Notes: generated from the sequence alone by a model not told the origin. 17,465 nt of DNA from Nitrospinaceae bacterium (GCA_029937635.1 JAPYPM010000016.1:1-17465), one strand, 5' to 3'; positions 1 through 7,140 are shown, counted from the stretch's first letter. Program-made: numbers and translations.

Positions 1-504
1 TCTTCCACTCCATAAAACATTATCAACCACAATCAGCCCACCTGGCCTCATAATTGGGAGTAAGGTCTCATAGTAATTCAAATAGTTTTCCTTATCAGCG
101 TCAATAAAAGCCATATCAAAAGAACCAGAGAGGTTTTTCAAAGTATCCAATGCTAGGCCCTCTTTTAAAAAAATTTTTTTTCCATGCGGGCTTTTATCAA
201 AAAAAAATTTTGCGAATTTAATTGCAATAGGGTCCACTTCACAGGTAATAAGGTAGCCATCATCTGGAAGAGCTTCTGCCATCGAAATAGCACTATAGCC
301 ACCAAAGGTACCTACCTCAACGATTCGCCTCGCCCCCACAAGTCCTGCAAGCATCTTAAGTAACTGCCCTTCAATACGTCCCGTAAGCATGTGAGGAACT
401 TCCAATTGATCATAAGTTTCCAACTCCAATTGCCACAAAAGATCATCTTCAATCTGCGTATGATCGTAAACGTAATTTTCTATCTCTTCATTAATAAAAT
501 TCAT
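1..504 (-). CDS. SAM-dependent O-methyltransferase (caffeoyl-CoA OMT-like), C-terminus off window
   Basis: The reading frame starts at an ATG at 504 and runs off the left edge, giving 168 N-terminal residues of a class I methyltransferase of the caffeoyl-CoA/catechol O-methyltransferase family (usually about 215-225 residues). Visible motifs are the SAM-binding EVGTFGGYSAI (residues about 63-73), the acidic residue after the second strand (CEVDP), the metal/SAM signature AFIDADKENY and the following VVDNVLW, where the D and N typically bind the divalent cation. The family transfers a methyl group from SAM to a hydroxyl of a small aromatic acceptor; the substrate here cannot be told. A strong Shine-Dalgarno (AGGGGGAGG) lies 5 nt before the ATG. 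It follows the glycosylase gene by 24 nt and is probably the last visible gene of the aroK operon. Confidence 0.9.
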   Translation of the reverse strand, partial: MNFINEEIENYVYDHTQIEDDLLWQLELETYDQLEVPHMLTGRIEGQLLKMLAGLVGARRIVEVGTFGGYSAISMAEALPDDGYLITCEVDPIAIKFAKFFFDKSPHGKKIFLKEGLALDTLKNLSGSFDMAFIDADKENYLNYYETLLPIMRPGGLIVVDNVLWSGR

Positions 505-528
505 GTGCCTCCCCCTATAAAATAATAT

Positions 529-1167
529 TCAATAGCTCACAATTTTTTCATCTTGTGCTCGCCAAGCATACAAAGTACCTACTGTTTCAAGCGGATTCCA
601 TTTTCTTCCAAGAGTTTGCATTCTTTTGACAGTAGGTAGTTGCCGCATACGATATAATTTTTTAAGCGCTAATTGTAACCCCAAGTCTCCTAGTGGTAAG
701 ACATCCGGTCGATTGAGTGAAAATATCAGGAACATTTCAGCCGTCCATCTCCCAATTCCATGAACTTGAGTTAGTTGGCTAATCACCTCGTTATTATCCA
801 TGTGATGTAGGCGATGCGGACGAAGTAATTTTTCATGGAAATAAAAACTCAAATCTTTTAAATATGCAACCTTTTGCTTTGACAAACCCACACTTTTCAA
901 GTCAATTGCTGACAACTTCAATACTTCCTTGGGAGTAGAGAAATGACCATTAAAAAGCTTATTAAATCGGATTGTGATTGCATCTGCTGCAGCAACTGAG
1001 ATCTGCTGACCGATGATCGCATTACACAATACGTTAAAATAATTTCGATTACGTTTAAGTTTTATAGGGCCCGATTCTCGAATCAGTTGAGCCATTACTG
1101 CATCATTTTTATCAAAATGGAGAAGAATTTCTTTTCGATTCGGGATTATGCGGTGTAGGACCTTCAA
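529..1167 (-). CDS. DNA-3-methyladenine glycosylase II family (AlkA-like, HhH-GPD)
   Basis: This 212-residue protein belongs to the HhH-GPD superfamily of base-excision glycosylases that remove alkylated purines from DNA. The helix-hairpin-helix is LTQVHGIGRWTAEMFL (about 132-147). It is followed by GDLGLQLAL, in which Asp161 aligns with the catalytic aspartate of AlkA. The C-terminal WNPLETVGTLYAWR (190-203) matches the closing W-x-P..R signature of the family. It lacks the extra N-terminal domain of E. coli AlkA (282 residues) and so resembles the compact MAG-type enzymes. The start is a TTG at 1167: the next methionine (residue 25) would delete the conserved HFDKNDAVMAQLI segment. No clear ribosome-binding site is visible. 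It begins 15 nt after the LRR gene and precedes the methyltransferase by 24 nt, so all are probably one transcript. Confidence 0.88.
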   Translation of the reverse strand: MKVLHRIIPNRKEILLHFDKNDAVMAQLIRESGPIKLKRNRNYFNVLCNAIIGQQISVAAADAITIRFNKLFNGHFSTPKEVLKLSAIDLKSVGLSKQKVAYLKDLSFYFHEKLLRPHRLHHMDNNEVISQLTQVHGIGRWTAEMFLIFSLNRPDVLPLGDLGLQLALKKLYRMRQLPTVKRMQTLGRKWNPLETVGTLYAWRAQDEKIVSY

Positions 1168-1182
1168 AATCTAATACCAGAT

Positions 1183-1989
1183 TCAATTAACTTGCAAAAT
1201 ACGCAAACATTTTAAGTTTGGAGAACATCTAATCGCATCCACTGCTTCATCACTAATATTATTATTATATAAATCAAGAGTAATGAGCTTGGGAAATACT
1301 TTAGTTTCAGCTAGCATGTGAGCTGACTTATCATCCAAACCATTTTGGGCTAAAGATAAAGCTGTAAGGTTTGGCCATGAACCACCATTGCACAACTGAG
1401 CTAATCCATCATTTCCTAATTGCGTTCGCCCCAAATATAATTCCTTCATACCCTTAAAAGCGCATGAATCCGCTAAAGCCTTTGCCCCATCTATTCTAAG
1501 TGGATTCTGTTTAAGATATAGAATTTCAAGAGAAGTTATGACCTGTGATTGGGCTAAATCAGCGACTCCTTTAGATCCAAGAAAATTATTTTGAATGAAC
1601 AAGCGTTTTAACTCAGACAAAGCCTTGGAGTTAGCCAAAGTGCTAAGCGCATGATCAGTAAGCTTATTCCCAGCTAAAGAGAGTACTTGAAGGCCACTCA
1701 GTTGTTCTGCGCTGGACAATAGCTCTACCCCTTTATTACCAAATTCGTTCCGATCCAACCACAGTTCTCCCACTGTATTGAGTCGTGGATATTCCAAAAG
1801 ATCCTCTAGTTCTTCAAAGTTAACATCTTTATCATCAAGCTGAAGCTTAAATTTAGGCTTTGTTGTATTCTCAGTCCGTAAAAAACTTTCCATTTCACCT
1901 CCTTCCAATGGATTTTCTTCGTTATCCATTTCAAGAGGAATTAAAAACATACTATTATCTAAAAGACTTTTAAATAATGGGGTAATCAC
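1183..1989 (-). CDS. Leucine-rich repeat protein, ribonuclease-inhibitor-like 27-residue repeats (LRR copy 1)
   Basis: A 268-residue protein made mostly of 27-residue LRRs with the pattern LxxLxLxxNxLGxxGxxxLAxSxxxxx. At least five full repeats can be aligned by eye, among them those starting LKRLFIQNN, LEILYLKQN, MKELYLGRT, LTALSLAQN and LITLDLYNN; it ends in LKCLRILQVN. The N-terminal 70 residues are acidic and not repetitive. No signal peptide or membrane segment is seen, so a cytoplasmic binding role is likely, with unknown partner. I place the start at GTG 1989, one base after the aroK stop, because AGGAGG lies 12 nt upstream inside the aroK end. The frame remains open to a TTG at 2022, which would overlap aroK by 32 nt and has no such site. 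It lies between two metabolic/repair genes and is probably co-transcribed with them. Function not known. Confidence 0.82.
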   Translation of the reverse strand: MITPLFKSLLDNSMFLIPLEMDNEENPLEGGEMESFLRTENTTKPKFKLQLDDKDVNFEELEDLLEYPRLNTVGELWLDRNEFGNKGVELLSSAEQLSGLQVLSLAGNKLTDHALSTLANSKALSELKRLFIQNNFLGSKGVADLAQSQVITSLEILYLKQNPLRIDGAKALADSCAFKGMKELYLGRTQLGNDGLAQLCNGGSWPNLTALSLAQNGLDDKSAHMLAETKVFPKLITLDLYNNNISDEAVDAIRCSPNLKCLRILQVN

Positions 1990-1990
1990 T

Positions 1991-2512
1991 TTAGATCCAA
2001 CCCTCCTTTTTGAAGCGCTCAATAATTTTCATTGCTGTCTTATAGGGCTTCTCGTGAGTTGTTTCAAAAATACAATCTGCGGCGGCTCGGTATTTAGGGT
2101 CACGCTCACTTAAAATTTTTGTCTGTTCTTCTTCAAAACTAAGTTCTTCTTCGAGTGCAGGACGATCTGAGTTTAGACTCATCCGCTGAATAATTTTTTC
2201 CAAGCTTGCTGTTAAAAGAACTAATTTACCCTTTCGCCTTAGATTTATGATGTTACGCTCATCAACTACTACTCCACCGCCGCAATCGATTATCGATTCT
2301 CGAGCTTTCGATGAAATCTGCTCAACCACCCCACTTTCAATCGCACGAAACCTACACCAACCTTCTTGTTCAACTATTTCATGGATCGATTTGCCAGCTT
2401 GCCTAATAATTTCTTCGTCAATGCTATAGAACGTACAATGAAGAACCCCTTGCAAAGCTCTTGATACGGCAGATTTCCCTGTACCTCGATATCCTATCAA
2501 AACGATGTTCAT
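1991..2512 (-). CDS. aroK: Shikimate kinase
   Basis: Phosphorylates shikimate to shikimate-3-phosphate with ATP, the fifth step of chorismate and aromatic amino acid synthesis, in the cytoplasm. The 173-residue length is normal for AroK. Visible motifs are the P-loop GYRGTGKS (7-14), Asp32 in FYSIDEEI and Arg56 in FRAIES, which align with shikimate-binding residues, the CGGGVV substrate/Walker-B loop (77-82), and the lid arginine in RPAL (117-120). The start ATG at 2512 puts the P-loop at the expected position, though no strong ribosome-binding site is seen. It is the first gene of the minus-strand run; the next gene begins at its stop codon and uses an AGGAGG inside its last codons, so translation of the two is likely coupled. 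Confidence 0.95.
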   Translation of the reverse strand: MNIVLIGYRGTGKSAVSRALQGVLHCTFYSIDEEIIRQAGKSIHEIVEQEGWCRFRAIESGVVEQISSKARESIIDCGGGVVVDERNIINLRRKGKLVLLTASLEKIIQRMSLNSDRPALEEELSFEEEQTKILSERDPKYRAAADCIFETTHEKPYKTAMKIIERFKKEGWI

Positions 2513-2585
2513 GAAATCAGTTTACCCTATTTTAAAATCAACAATAAAGTGTTCATGGGTAAATTATTTTTATGTATCAACAAGC

Positions 2586-2611
2586 TTGAAGGTTAAATCA
2601 CTTCAAACCTT
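2586..2611. repeat. Short overlapping inverted repeats in the aroK/Sel1 divergent intergenic region
   Basis: TTGAAG (2586-2591) pairs with CTTCAA (2601-2606), and AAGGTT (2590-2595) pairs with AACCTT (2606-2611); the two stems share bases and cannot form together. The AAGGTTAA of this block recurs in inverse as TTAACCTT at 2727-2734. The 241-bp divergent region presumably holds promoters for aroK and for the Sel1 gene, but I find no convincing -35/-10 pair. A regulatory role is only a guess. Confidence 0.25.
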
Positions 2612-2753
2612 GATGCAAACGAAACCCCTCATTTAAAAATTAGGAACTTAAAGGCGATCCTTATTTTTCTACTATGATACAATTGTTTGTGAAATTCGAA
2701 CGGTCTACTACCCTGGCTTAAGGTACTTAACCTTTAAATAAAGGATTTCTATT

Positions 2754-3224
2754 GTGATCAAAAATATTTTTTTTTCGACTTTAATTCTTGGATTTAACAT
2801 GATTTTTGTTTCTTTGTCCTGGGCTGATGATGATCCTCAAACTGCTAAAATGCGTTCAGCGTGTGACAACGAGAAAAACTCTGCTGCCTGTTTCAGAATG
2901 GGAGAACGGTATAGAACTGTCGACCGAGATAACAAAACTGCTCTGATATTTTACAAGAAATCTTGTGATGCTGGCTATATGACAGGATGTACGAATGGCG
3001 GTAACCTTCTGTATATGAAAGGCACTCAATATGGTAAAGAATGGAAAGAAGCAAAAATAATGTACCAAAAGTCCTGTGATGCAGGAGAAGATCCAGCTTG
3101 TTTTAATTTAGGGTCAATTAACTACAGGGAAGGAAGGCAAAAAAAAGCGATAAATTTTTATAAACAAGCTTGCAAAATGGGAAACCAACCTGGTTGTGCA
3201 AAGGAACAAAGATTAAAAAGATGA
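2754..3224 (+). CDS. Exported Sel1-like repeat protein with paired cysteines
   Basis: A 156-residue protein with an N-terminal signal peptide (lysine, hydrophobic run about residues 5-22, likely cleavage after SLSWA, leaving DDDPQ). The mature part consists of Sel1-like (TPR-related) helical repeats, for example DNKTALIFYKKSCDAG, EWKEAKIMYQKSCDAG and RQKKAINFYKQACKMG. Eight cysteines form four C-x7/8-C pairs (SACDNEKNSAAC, SCDAGYMTGC, SCDAGEDPAC, ACKMGNQPGC). This resembles the Helicobacter cysteine-rich Hcp proteins, in which such pairs form disulfides, and fits a periplasmic or secreted location. The start is GTG at 2754 with AAAGGA about 8 nt upstream. Its stop overlaps the start of the LRR gene in an ATGA junction. 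Sel1 proteins usually mediate protein-protein contacts; the partner is unknown. Confidence 0.85.
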   Translation: MIKNIFFSTLILGFNMIFVSLSWADDDPQTAKMRSACDNEKNSAACFRMGERYRTVDRDNKTALIFYKKSCDAGYMTGCTNGGNLLYMKGTQYGKEWKEAKIMYQKSCDAGEDPACFNLGSINYREGRQKKAINFYKQACKMGNQPGCAKEQRLKR

Positions 3225-3886
3225 AAAAAGTTGAAAAACTTAAAAACTGGGAGGAGCTTTGTAATGATGGGGAACAGTATGGAGATCCTACAAGCGAACT
3301 AACTCAAGACCAGAAAATAATTTTTGAAAACATCAAGGATCAAAAAGTCCTTAAAATTCAGGATGCCTATCTATTTGTTAAAAGAAATGAAGTTACAAGA
3401 GCCCACGGAATCCACCTTGCTAGCTTAGTATCTGACTTTGAGCCCTTAAACTCTGTCCACACTATTATCATCACTCACAATAATTTAGGACCAGAGGGCA
3501 TAAAAATTATAGCGGAATCAAATTCTTTACCTAAGGTCGATTATCTTCATTTGGGTTCTAATAACCTAGGTGATGAAGGAATCGAAATTCTTGCGTCCTG
3601 CGATCTTTTCTCGGAAGTAAAAACACTCAACCTGGAACAAAATGGTATTACTGAACGAGGGGCCAAAGCTTTGGCAACATCTTCTGCATTAACAAAATTA
3701 ACCTCTCTAAACTTAGTTGATAACAGAATCGGTGATCAAGGTGCACTTGCAATCGCAAATTCAGATATTTTGTCTAATTTAACCTACCTACATTTAGGAG
3801 GAAATCGAGTTAAATCTGAGGCAACAAAAACAGCCCTTCGTGAATCTAAAAATTTAAGTCAGCTAAAAACACTCAAGGTTTTCTAA
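3221..3886 (+). CDS. Leucine-rich repeat protein, 27-residue repeats (LRR copy 2)
   Basis: A 221-residue LRR protein. After a non-repetitive N-terminus of about 80 residues come five repeats of the ribonuclease-inhibitor-like type, starting VHTIIITHNN, VDYLHLGSNN, VKTLNLEQN, LTSLNLVDN and LTYLHLGGN, four of 27 residues and the last of 28, then the cap LKTLKVF. Consensus positions NxLGDEGxxxLA are clear. No signal peptide or membrane segment is present. I chose ATG 3221, which overlaps the Sel1 stop as ATGA and has an AAAGGA upstream; the frame stays open to a TTG at 3170, a worse candidate deep inside the Sel1 gene. The coupling implies production in step with the Sel1 protein, although only that one carries an export signal. 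Paralogous to the LRR genes at 1183-1989 and 3995-4951. Function unknown. Confidence 0.85.
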   Translation: MKKVEKLKNWEELCNDGEQYGDPTSELTQDQKIIFENIKDQKVLKIQDAYLFVKRNEVTRAHGIHLASLVSDFEPLNSVHTIIITHNNLGPEGIKIIAESNSLPKVDYLHLGSNNLGDEGIEILASCDLFSEVKTLNLEQNGITERGAKALATSSALTKLTSLNLVDNRIGDQGALAIANSDILSNLTYLHLGGNRVKSEATKTALRESKNLSQLKTLKVF

Positions 3887-3994
3887 ACAGACATAACCGC
3901 ACAGGTCACCAAAGCCATAAAAATCGTGAATAGCTTCTTGATTGGATAATACGAATTTCTATTTTTTTACCTTTAATTCAGTATATAAAGAGCA

Positions 3995-4951
3995 TCATTC
4001 CCCTGGGATGGACAACTCTGGGTCTTCTGGACGTAATAATTCAGGTCGAGAATAATTAACTAAATCTGGCGTGGTTTCAACTCCCTCCTGAAGAACAAGT
4101 GTCTTTAGTTGAGTCAGAATTTTAGTTTCATGAATGGCCTTCGCACCTTCCGGGCCAAAAGCGTTTCTTCCCATATAAAGATGAGTCAGCCCACTTAATT
4201 GAGCCGAGGTTCCAATAGCTTTAGCGCCATCATCCCCAATCATATTTTGTGATAGGTTAAGGACTTTAAGGTTTTTAAGCTTTGAAGCACCCGCAATAAT
4301 TCTTACTCCCTCATCACCAAATTTATTTGCCGCAAGATTTAATTCTTCAAGATTTTCAGCAACCTTACTATCGATTAGCAAACGAATACCCTCAGCATCG
4401 ACATAACTACGTTCAAGGTCAAGTTTTTTTAGGCAGAAGAGATTGTCGGATGTGCCTATAGCCATCGCCGTTTTGTTTCCAGCTTCCATCCAACCAATAT
4501 CAAGCGATTCTAATTGTGGAAAGTTCGATGATTTAACCAAATCGACTAGAGAATCATCAGTTAATTTATTGTCTGACAAAGATAGCGATTTAATGTTTTT
4601 CAGAGTAACCTTGGAGGAGTTAGCCCATTCCTTTATACCTTCATCTGTGATGAAATTAACCCCAAGCTTTAGAACTTCGAGCTTTAACAAGTGATTCGAT
4701 TCAGACAAAATTTTTAACGCTTCATCGCCAATTTGATTATCTTCTAAATTCAAAATTAGAACCTCTCTAACTTGAATGGATTGTGCCAATAAAGTAATCT
4801 CGTCTGTAGAATAATATTTACCCGATAGCTTTAGTGTCGTCGAGTTTGCTTCTAAACTACTTGTAATAGCATCTTCAATCCTTGGGGCCAGTTCTTCTAA
4901 AGTTGGCCTGCTGTCATCATATTCGGCGTCACCACCTCTTTCAATACCCAT
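3995..4951 (-). CDS. Leucine-rich repeat protein, 27-residue repeats (LRR copy 3, largest)
   Basis: A 318-residue LRR protein. An acidic N-terminus (about 30 residues) is followed by an alpha-helical stretch and then about eight repeats. The clearest are 27 residues long and start LEELNLAANKFGDEG, LKVLNLSQNMIGDDG and LTHLYMGRNAFGPEG; LESLDIGWMEAG and LKKLDLERSYVDAEG also align. It ends with a proline- and glutamate-rich tail of about 30 residues (from EGVETTPD) absent from the other two copies. No signal peptide or membrane segment is seen. The ATG at 4951 is well supported: TTAGGAG lies 8 nt upstream. The gene follows coaX by 61 nt on the same strand, so it may share its transcript. The repeat type is common in planctomycetal and myxobacterial LRR proteins, but no function can be assigned. 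Confidence 0.87.
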   Translation of the reverse strand: MGIERGGDAEYDDSRPTLEELAPRIEDAITSSLEANSTTLKLSGKYYSTDEITLLAQSIQVREVLILNLEDNQIGDEALKILSESNHLLKLEVLKLGVNFITDEGIKEWANSSKVTLKNIKSLSLSDNKLTDDSLVDLVKSSNFPQLESLDIGWMEAGNKTAMAIGTSDNLFCLKKLDLERSYVDAEGIRLLIDSKVAENLEELNLAANKFGDEGVRIIAGASKLKNLKVLNLSQNMIGDDGAKAIGTSAQLSGLTHLYMGRNAFGPEGAKAIHETKILTQLKTLVLQEGVETTPDLVNYSRPELLRPEDPELSIPGE

Positions 4952-5012
4952 TTAAAGCACTCCTAAAATAAGACCTCTGGTTGACAACTTATATAGCTGC
5001 AATGGCTATCCC

Positions 5013-5786
5013 CTATCCATAGTTTCTTTGGTGTATGATACGCAATCCATCAAGAGTTAGAAAAGGATCTATAGTATCTATCGACTTGGATTTAGAAGCT
5101 ATCAAGTCAACTATCCCTCCAGTTGCAATAACATGCGCTTTCTCTTGTAATTCTTCCTGCATTTTTAAAACCATCCCATCAATCATACTAACAAATCCGT
5201 ATATTGTTCCCGAATGAATACTCTCAATCGTCGATTTTCCTATGACGTTCTCAGGCTCTGCCATTTCAACACGAGGAAGTTTGGCTGTGTTTTTAAAAAG
5301 AGCCTCCAAGGACAACAAAACACCTGGAAAAATCGCACCTCCTAAATACTCACCTTTTTTAGAAACAGCATCAAATGTTGTCGCTGTACCAAAATCAACG
5401 ATTATCAGTGGCCCCCCATATTTCTCATAAGCCGCAACAGAGTTGACAATACGATCAGCACCTACTTCTGCTGGATTTTTATAAAGTATGGATATCCCAG
5501 TTTTAATTCCTGGCCCAACAATTAACGGATCGCAAGAAAAATATTTTCTACTCATATCCTTTAAAATAGGGATTAAAGGTGGAACCACACAAGCAATAAT
5601 AATATCATCAATAATGTCTACGTCTACATCATTAAGTAAGATAAACTCCTTGATTAGTACCCAATACTCGTCAGAAGTACGAGTCCATTCCGTTCGAATA
5701 CGCCAATGAGTCAAAAGTTTATCTCCAGAAAACAAGCCTATAACATTGTTAGAATTCCCAACATCAATTGCAAGTAGCACAGACAT
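5013..5786 (-). CDS. coaX: Type III pantothenate kinase
   Basis: Phosphorylates pantothenate to 4'-phosphopantothenate, the first step of coenzyme A synthesis; type III enzymes of the ASKHA fold are not feedback-inhibited by CoA. The 257-residue length is typical. Motifs are the N-terminal phosphate loop DVGNSN (8-13), the substrate region NPAEVGADRIVN (104-115) with its GADR signature, the second phosphate loop DFGTATTFD (131-139) and GGAIFPG (149-155). The start ATG at 5786 has an excellent ribosome-binding site, CGGAGG, 2-4 nt upstream. The LRR gene lies 61 nt downstream on the same strand. CoA supply is general metabolism, so no special link to the LRR protein is implied. Confidence 0.95.
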   Translation of the reverse strand: MSVLLAIDVGNSNNVIGLFSGDKLLTHWRIRTEWTRTSDEYWVLIKEFILLNDVDVDIIDDIIIACVVPPLIPILKDMSRKYFSCDPLIVGPGIKTGISILYKNPAEVGADRIVNSVAAYEKYGGPLIIVDFGTATTFDAVSKKGEYLGGAIFPGVLLSLEALFKNTAKLPRVEMAEPENVIGKSTIESIHSGTIYGFVSMIDGMVLKMQEELQEKAHVIATGGIVDLIASKSKSIDTIDPFLTLDGLRIIHQRNYG

Positions 5787-6145
5787 AACCTCCGTTTAAT
5801 TGATCACTTATATGTTAATTTTACCCTTGTGGTTTTTTGTAATGGACTCACAAATGTTTAGCCTTTTACTAAAACATGATCTCTTCCTAATAATAATATT
5901 ATCATTAGTTTCAGCCAATATTATATTTGCAAAAAGTTTAAAAAATACTAAAATTTAATTTTTATAAAAAAAACTAATTACAAAGAAAATATTTGTGCCA
6001 AATCAAAAGCATATTGTAATCTAACAAACATGAGCCTTTGCACTAGATAGTTTCTAGGTTATAATTTATTTCATGCTTTTCTAATGCACAATAAATCTTT
6101 AGCAAATCTCCAATTTTTCAGACCCAAACTAAAAAAACCGGACAT
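5787..6145. other. Intergenic region between divergent coaX and a small plus-strand ORF
   Basis: About 360 bp of very AT-rich sequence with no credible reading frame. It must contain the coaX promoter on the minus strand, which I cannot resolve, and it holds a good plus-strand promoter at 6038-6065. No RNA gene or terminator hairpin is evident. Confidence 0.5.
6038..6065 (+). promoter_or_regulatory. Sigma70-like promoter upstream of the 73-residue ORF
   Basis: TTGCAC (6038-6043) and a consensus TATAAT (6060-6065) are separated by 16 bp, predicting a transcription start near 6072 and a leader of about 70 nt before the ATG at 6146. This is the best sigma70-like match I see in the window and supports the small downstream gene being expressed. 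Confidence 0.6.
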
Positions 6146-6367
6146 ATGACTCAGGATCAGTACCATATTGAGATGGAGGACATTTCCGAATATCCCCTTC
6201 AGAGATCTGCTGACTATTCTTTTTGGGAAGAGATTAGTTTCGAAGAACTCCAAAAAACTATTTTAGCTAAGCTTACTGACGAAAAATTAAAAACATTTTT
6301 GGGTGTCGTTAGAAATGGAAGTGCTTTTAAATTAGGTGACTATTTTTATAGGATTAATGCAGGGTGA
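6146..6367 (+). CDS. Small hypothetical protein (73 aa)
   Basis: A 73-residue acidic, soluble protein that I do not recognise. It is rich in aromatic and charged residues (YSFWEEISFEELQK, LGDYFYRINAG), has no signal peptide or membrane segment, and looks like a compact alpha/beta domain rather than a random frame. Support comes from the well-formed promoter at 6038-6065, a GGA 5 nt before the ATG, and the same orientation as the HspQ-like gene 100 nt downstream. A frame on the opposite strand (6071-6253) overlaps it but has no protein-like character. Function unknown; a regulatory adaptor is possible but not shown. Confidence 0.6.
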   Translation: MTQDQYHIEMEDISEYPLQRSADYSFWEEISFEELQKTILAKLTDEKLKTFLGVVRNGSAFKLGDYFYRINAG

Positions 6368-6404
6368 CACACCGCAACCTAATACTTTACAGTTTGAATT
6401 ATTT

Positions 6405-6440
6405 ATTGGTTAAAACTGATACCTTTGTAAACGAACCAAT
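6405..6440. repeat. Inverted repeat upstream of the HspQ-like gene
   Basis: ATTGGTT (6405-6411) is matched by AACCAAT (6434-6440) across 22 nt, and the second arm runs directly into GGTT, making a second small palindrome AACC-AAT-GGTT. It lies 26 nt before the ATG at 6467, where an operator or leader hairpin would sit. No sigma32-type promoter is obvious. This is pattern only. Confidence 0.3.
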
Positions 6441-6466
6441 GGTTTAATACCTTTTCTAAAGTATCC

Positions 6467-6712
6467 ATGTCTGAATCAAAATCAAAATATAAGTTTGCCT
6501 TTGGGCAACAAGTTCATCATAAGCTATTCGGTTATTATGGAGTAATTGTTGCGGTGGACTCTTGCTATAAGGGTGAAGAGCAGTGGTATGAAATAATGGC
6601 ACGTTCACGCCCTCCGAAAGAAAAACCTTGGTACCACGTAAAAAAAAATGATGACATACAAACTTACGTCGCAGAGCGTAACCTAGAAGTCAGTCCCGCA
6701 ACAAACAACTGA
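6467..6712 (+). CDS. hspQ: HspQ-like protein (hemimethylated-DNA-binding/YccV family), short form
   Basis: An 81-residue member of the HspQ/YccV family. The core matches closely: KFAFGQQVHHKLFGYYGVIV (about 9-28), then WYEIMARSRPPKEKPWYHV (about 40-58), then TYVAERNLE (about 66-74). In E. coli HspQ is a heat-shock protein that specifies and enhances Lon protease substrates, and was earlier reported to bind hemimethylated oriC DNA. This copy stops shortly after the core, lacking the roughly 25-residue C-terminal tail of the E. coli protein (105 residues). The start ATG at 6467 gives the usual short N-terminus; its ribosome-binding site is weak (TAAAG). Transcribed in the same direction as the 73-residue ORF and convergent with the membrane-protein gene at 6727. 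Confidence 0.85.
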   Translation: MSESKSKYKFAFGQQVHHKLFGYYGVIVAVDSCYKGEEQWYEIMARSRPPKEKPWYHVKKNDDIQTYVAERNLEVSPATNN

Positions 6713-6726
6713 TCAGCAACCTTATT

Positions 6727-7062
6727 CTATTTTACCCCCCCACCCTCAAAAAAAATTCCAGAATAATAAGCTGCCAGAAAAATCAAGAAACCAACCCATA
6801 AATTTCGCGCTAAGCTTTGGCCATGCTTAAACGTTTCAAAATCTTTTGAGGATTCCTCATTCCGGTCGAACAATAGCCAGTATTCGATAATCAACCAAAT
6901 CGGTGGGAGCAGTGCCCATCCCAGAAAAATAATTTCACGAGGACATCCATCCAAATGTGAACGATAGGTATAAAACAAACCTACAATCGCTAGAACTGGA
7001 CCTAAAATTCTTCTAATGTTTGAATTTACCCACACCCCGGTAGCTTTATTATCTCTAGTCAT
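6727..7062 (-). CDS. Small integral membrane protein of unknown function
   Basis: A 111-residue protein with three likely membrane helices at about residues 19-33 (ILGPVLAIVGLFYTY), 43-65 (EIIFLGWALLPPIWLIIEYWLLF) and 86-106 (RNLWVGFLIFLAAYYSGIFF). A charged loop (DRNEESSKDFETFKHG) joins the last two. No signal peptide or recognised domain is seen. The start ATG at 7062 lacks a clear ribosome-binding site. It lies 78 nt downstream of the CDP-alcohol phosphotransferase on the same strand, so it may be the tail gene of the lipid operon or independent. The pattern of hydrophobic stretches and the absence of a rival frame make it likely to be real. No function is assigned. Confidence 0.65.
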   Translation of the reverse strand: MTRDNKATGVWVNSNIRRILGPVLAIVGLFYTYRSHLDGCPREIIFLGWALLPPIWLIIEYWLLFDRNEESSKDFETFKHGQSLARNLWVGFLIFLAAYYSGIFFEGGGVK

Positions 7063-7140
7063 TTTATTTACACATTAAATATGTTAAAAAACTATAGCTC
7101 TGTACAGTATAAACCATCAAAAAGCTCAATTATTTTAATT

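Noticed and set aside
2247..2429. Plus-strand frame inside aroK
   Set aside because: It is a shadow of the shikimate kinase coding sequence.
3887..3994. Terminator between the convergent LRR genes
   Set aside because: A T7 run (3962-3968) exists but only a 5-bp AATAG/CTATT stem with a long loop precedes it, too weak to call.
4443..4694. Plus-strand frame inside the third LRR gene
   Set aside because: It is antisense to well-formed LRR repeats and has no independent support.
1183..4951. LRR tract as a DNA repeat array or CRISPR
   Set aside because: The periodicity is at protein level (27 residues, 81 bp) with divergent DNA; there are no constant repeats with spacers.
6071..6253. Minus-strand frame overlapping the 73-residue ORF
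   Set aside because: Shorter, with no ribosome-binding site or protein-like pattern; the plus-strand frame has a promoter and a better composition.
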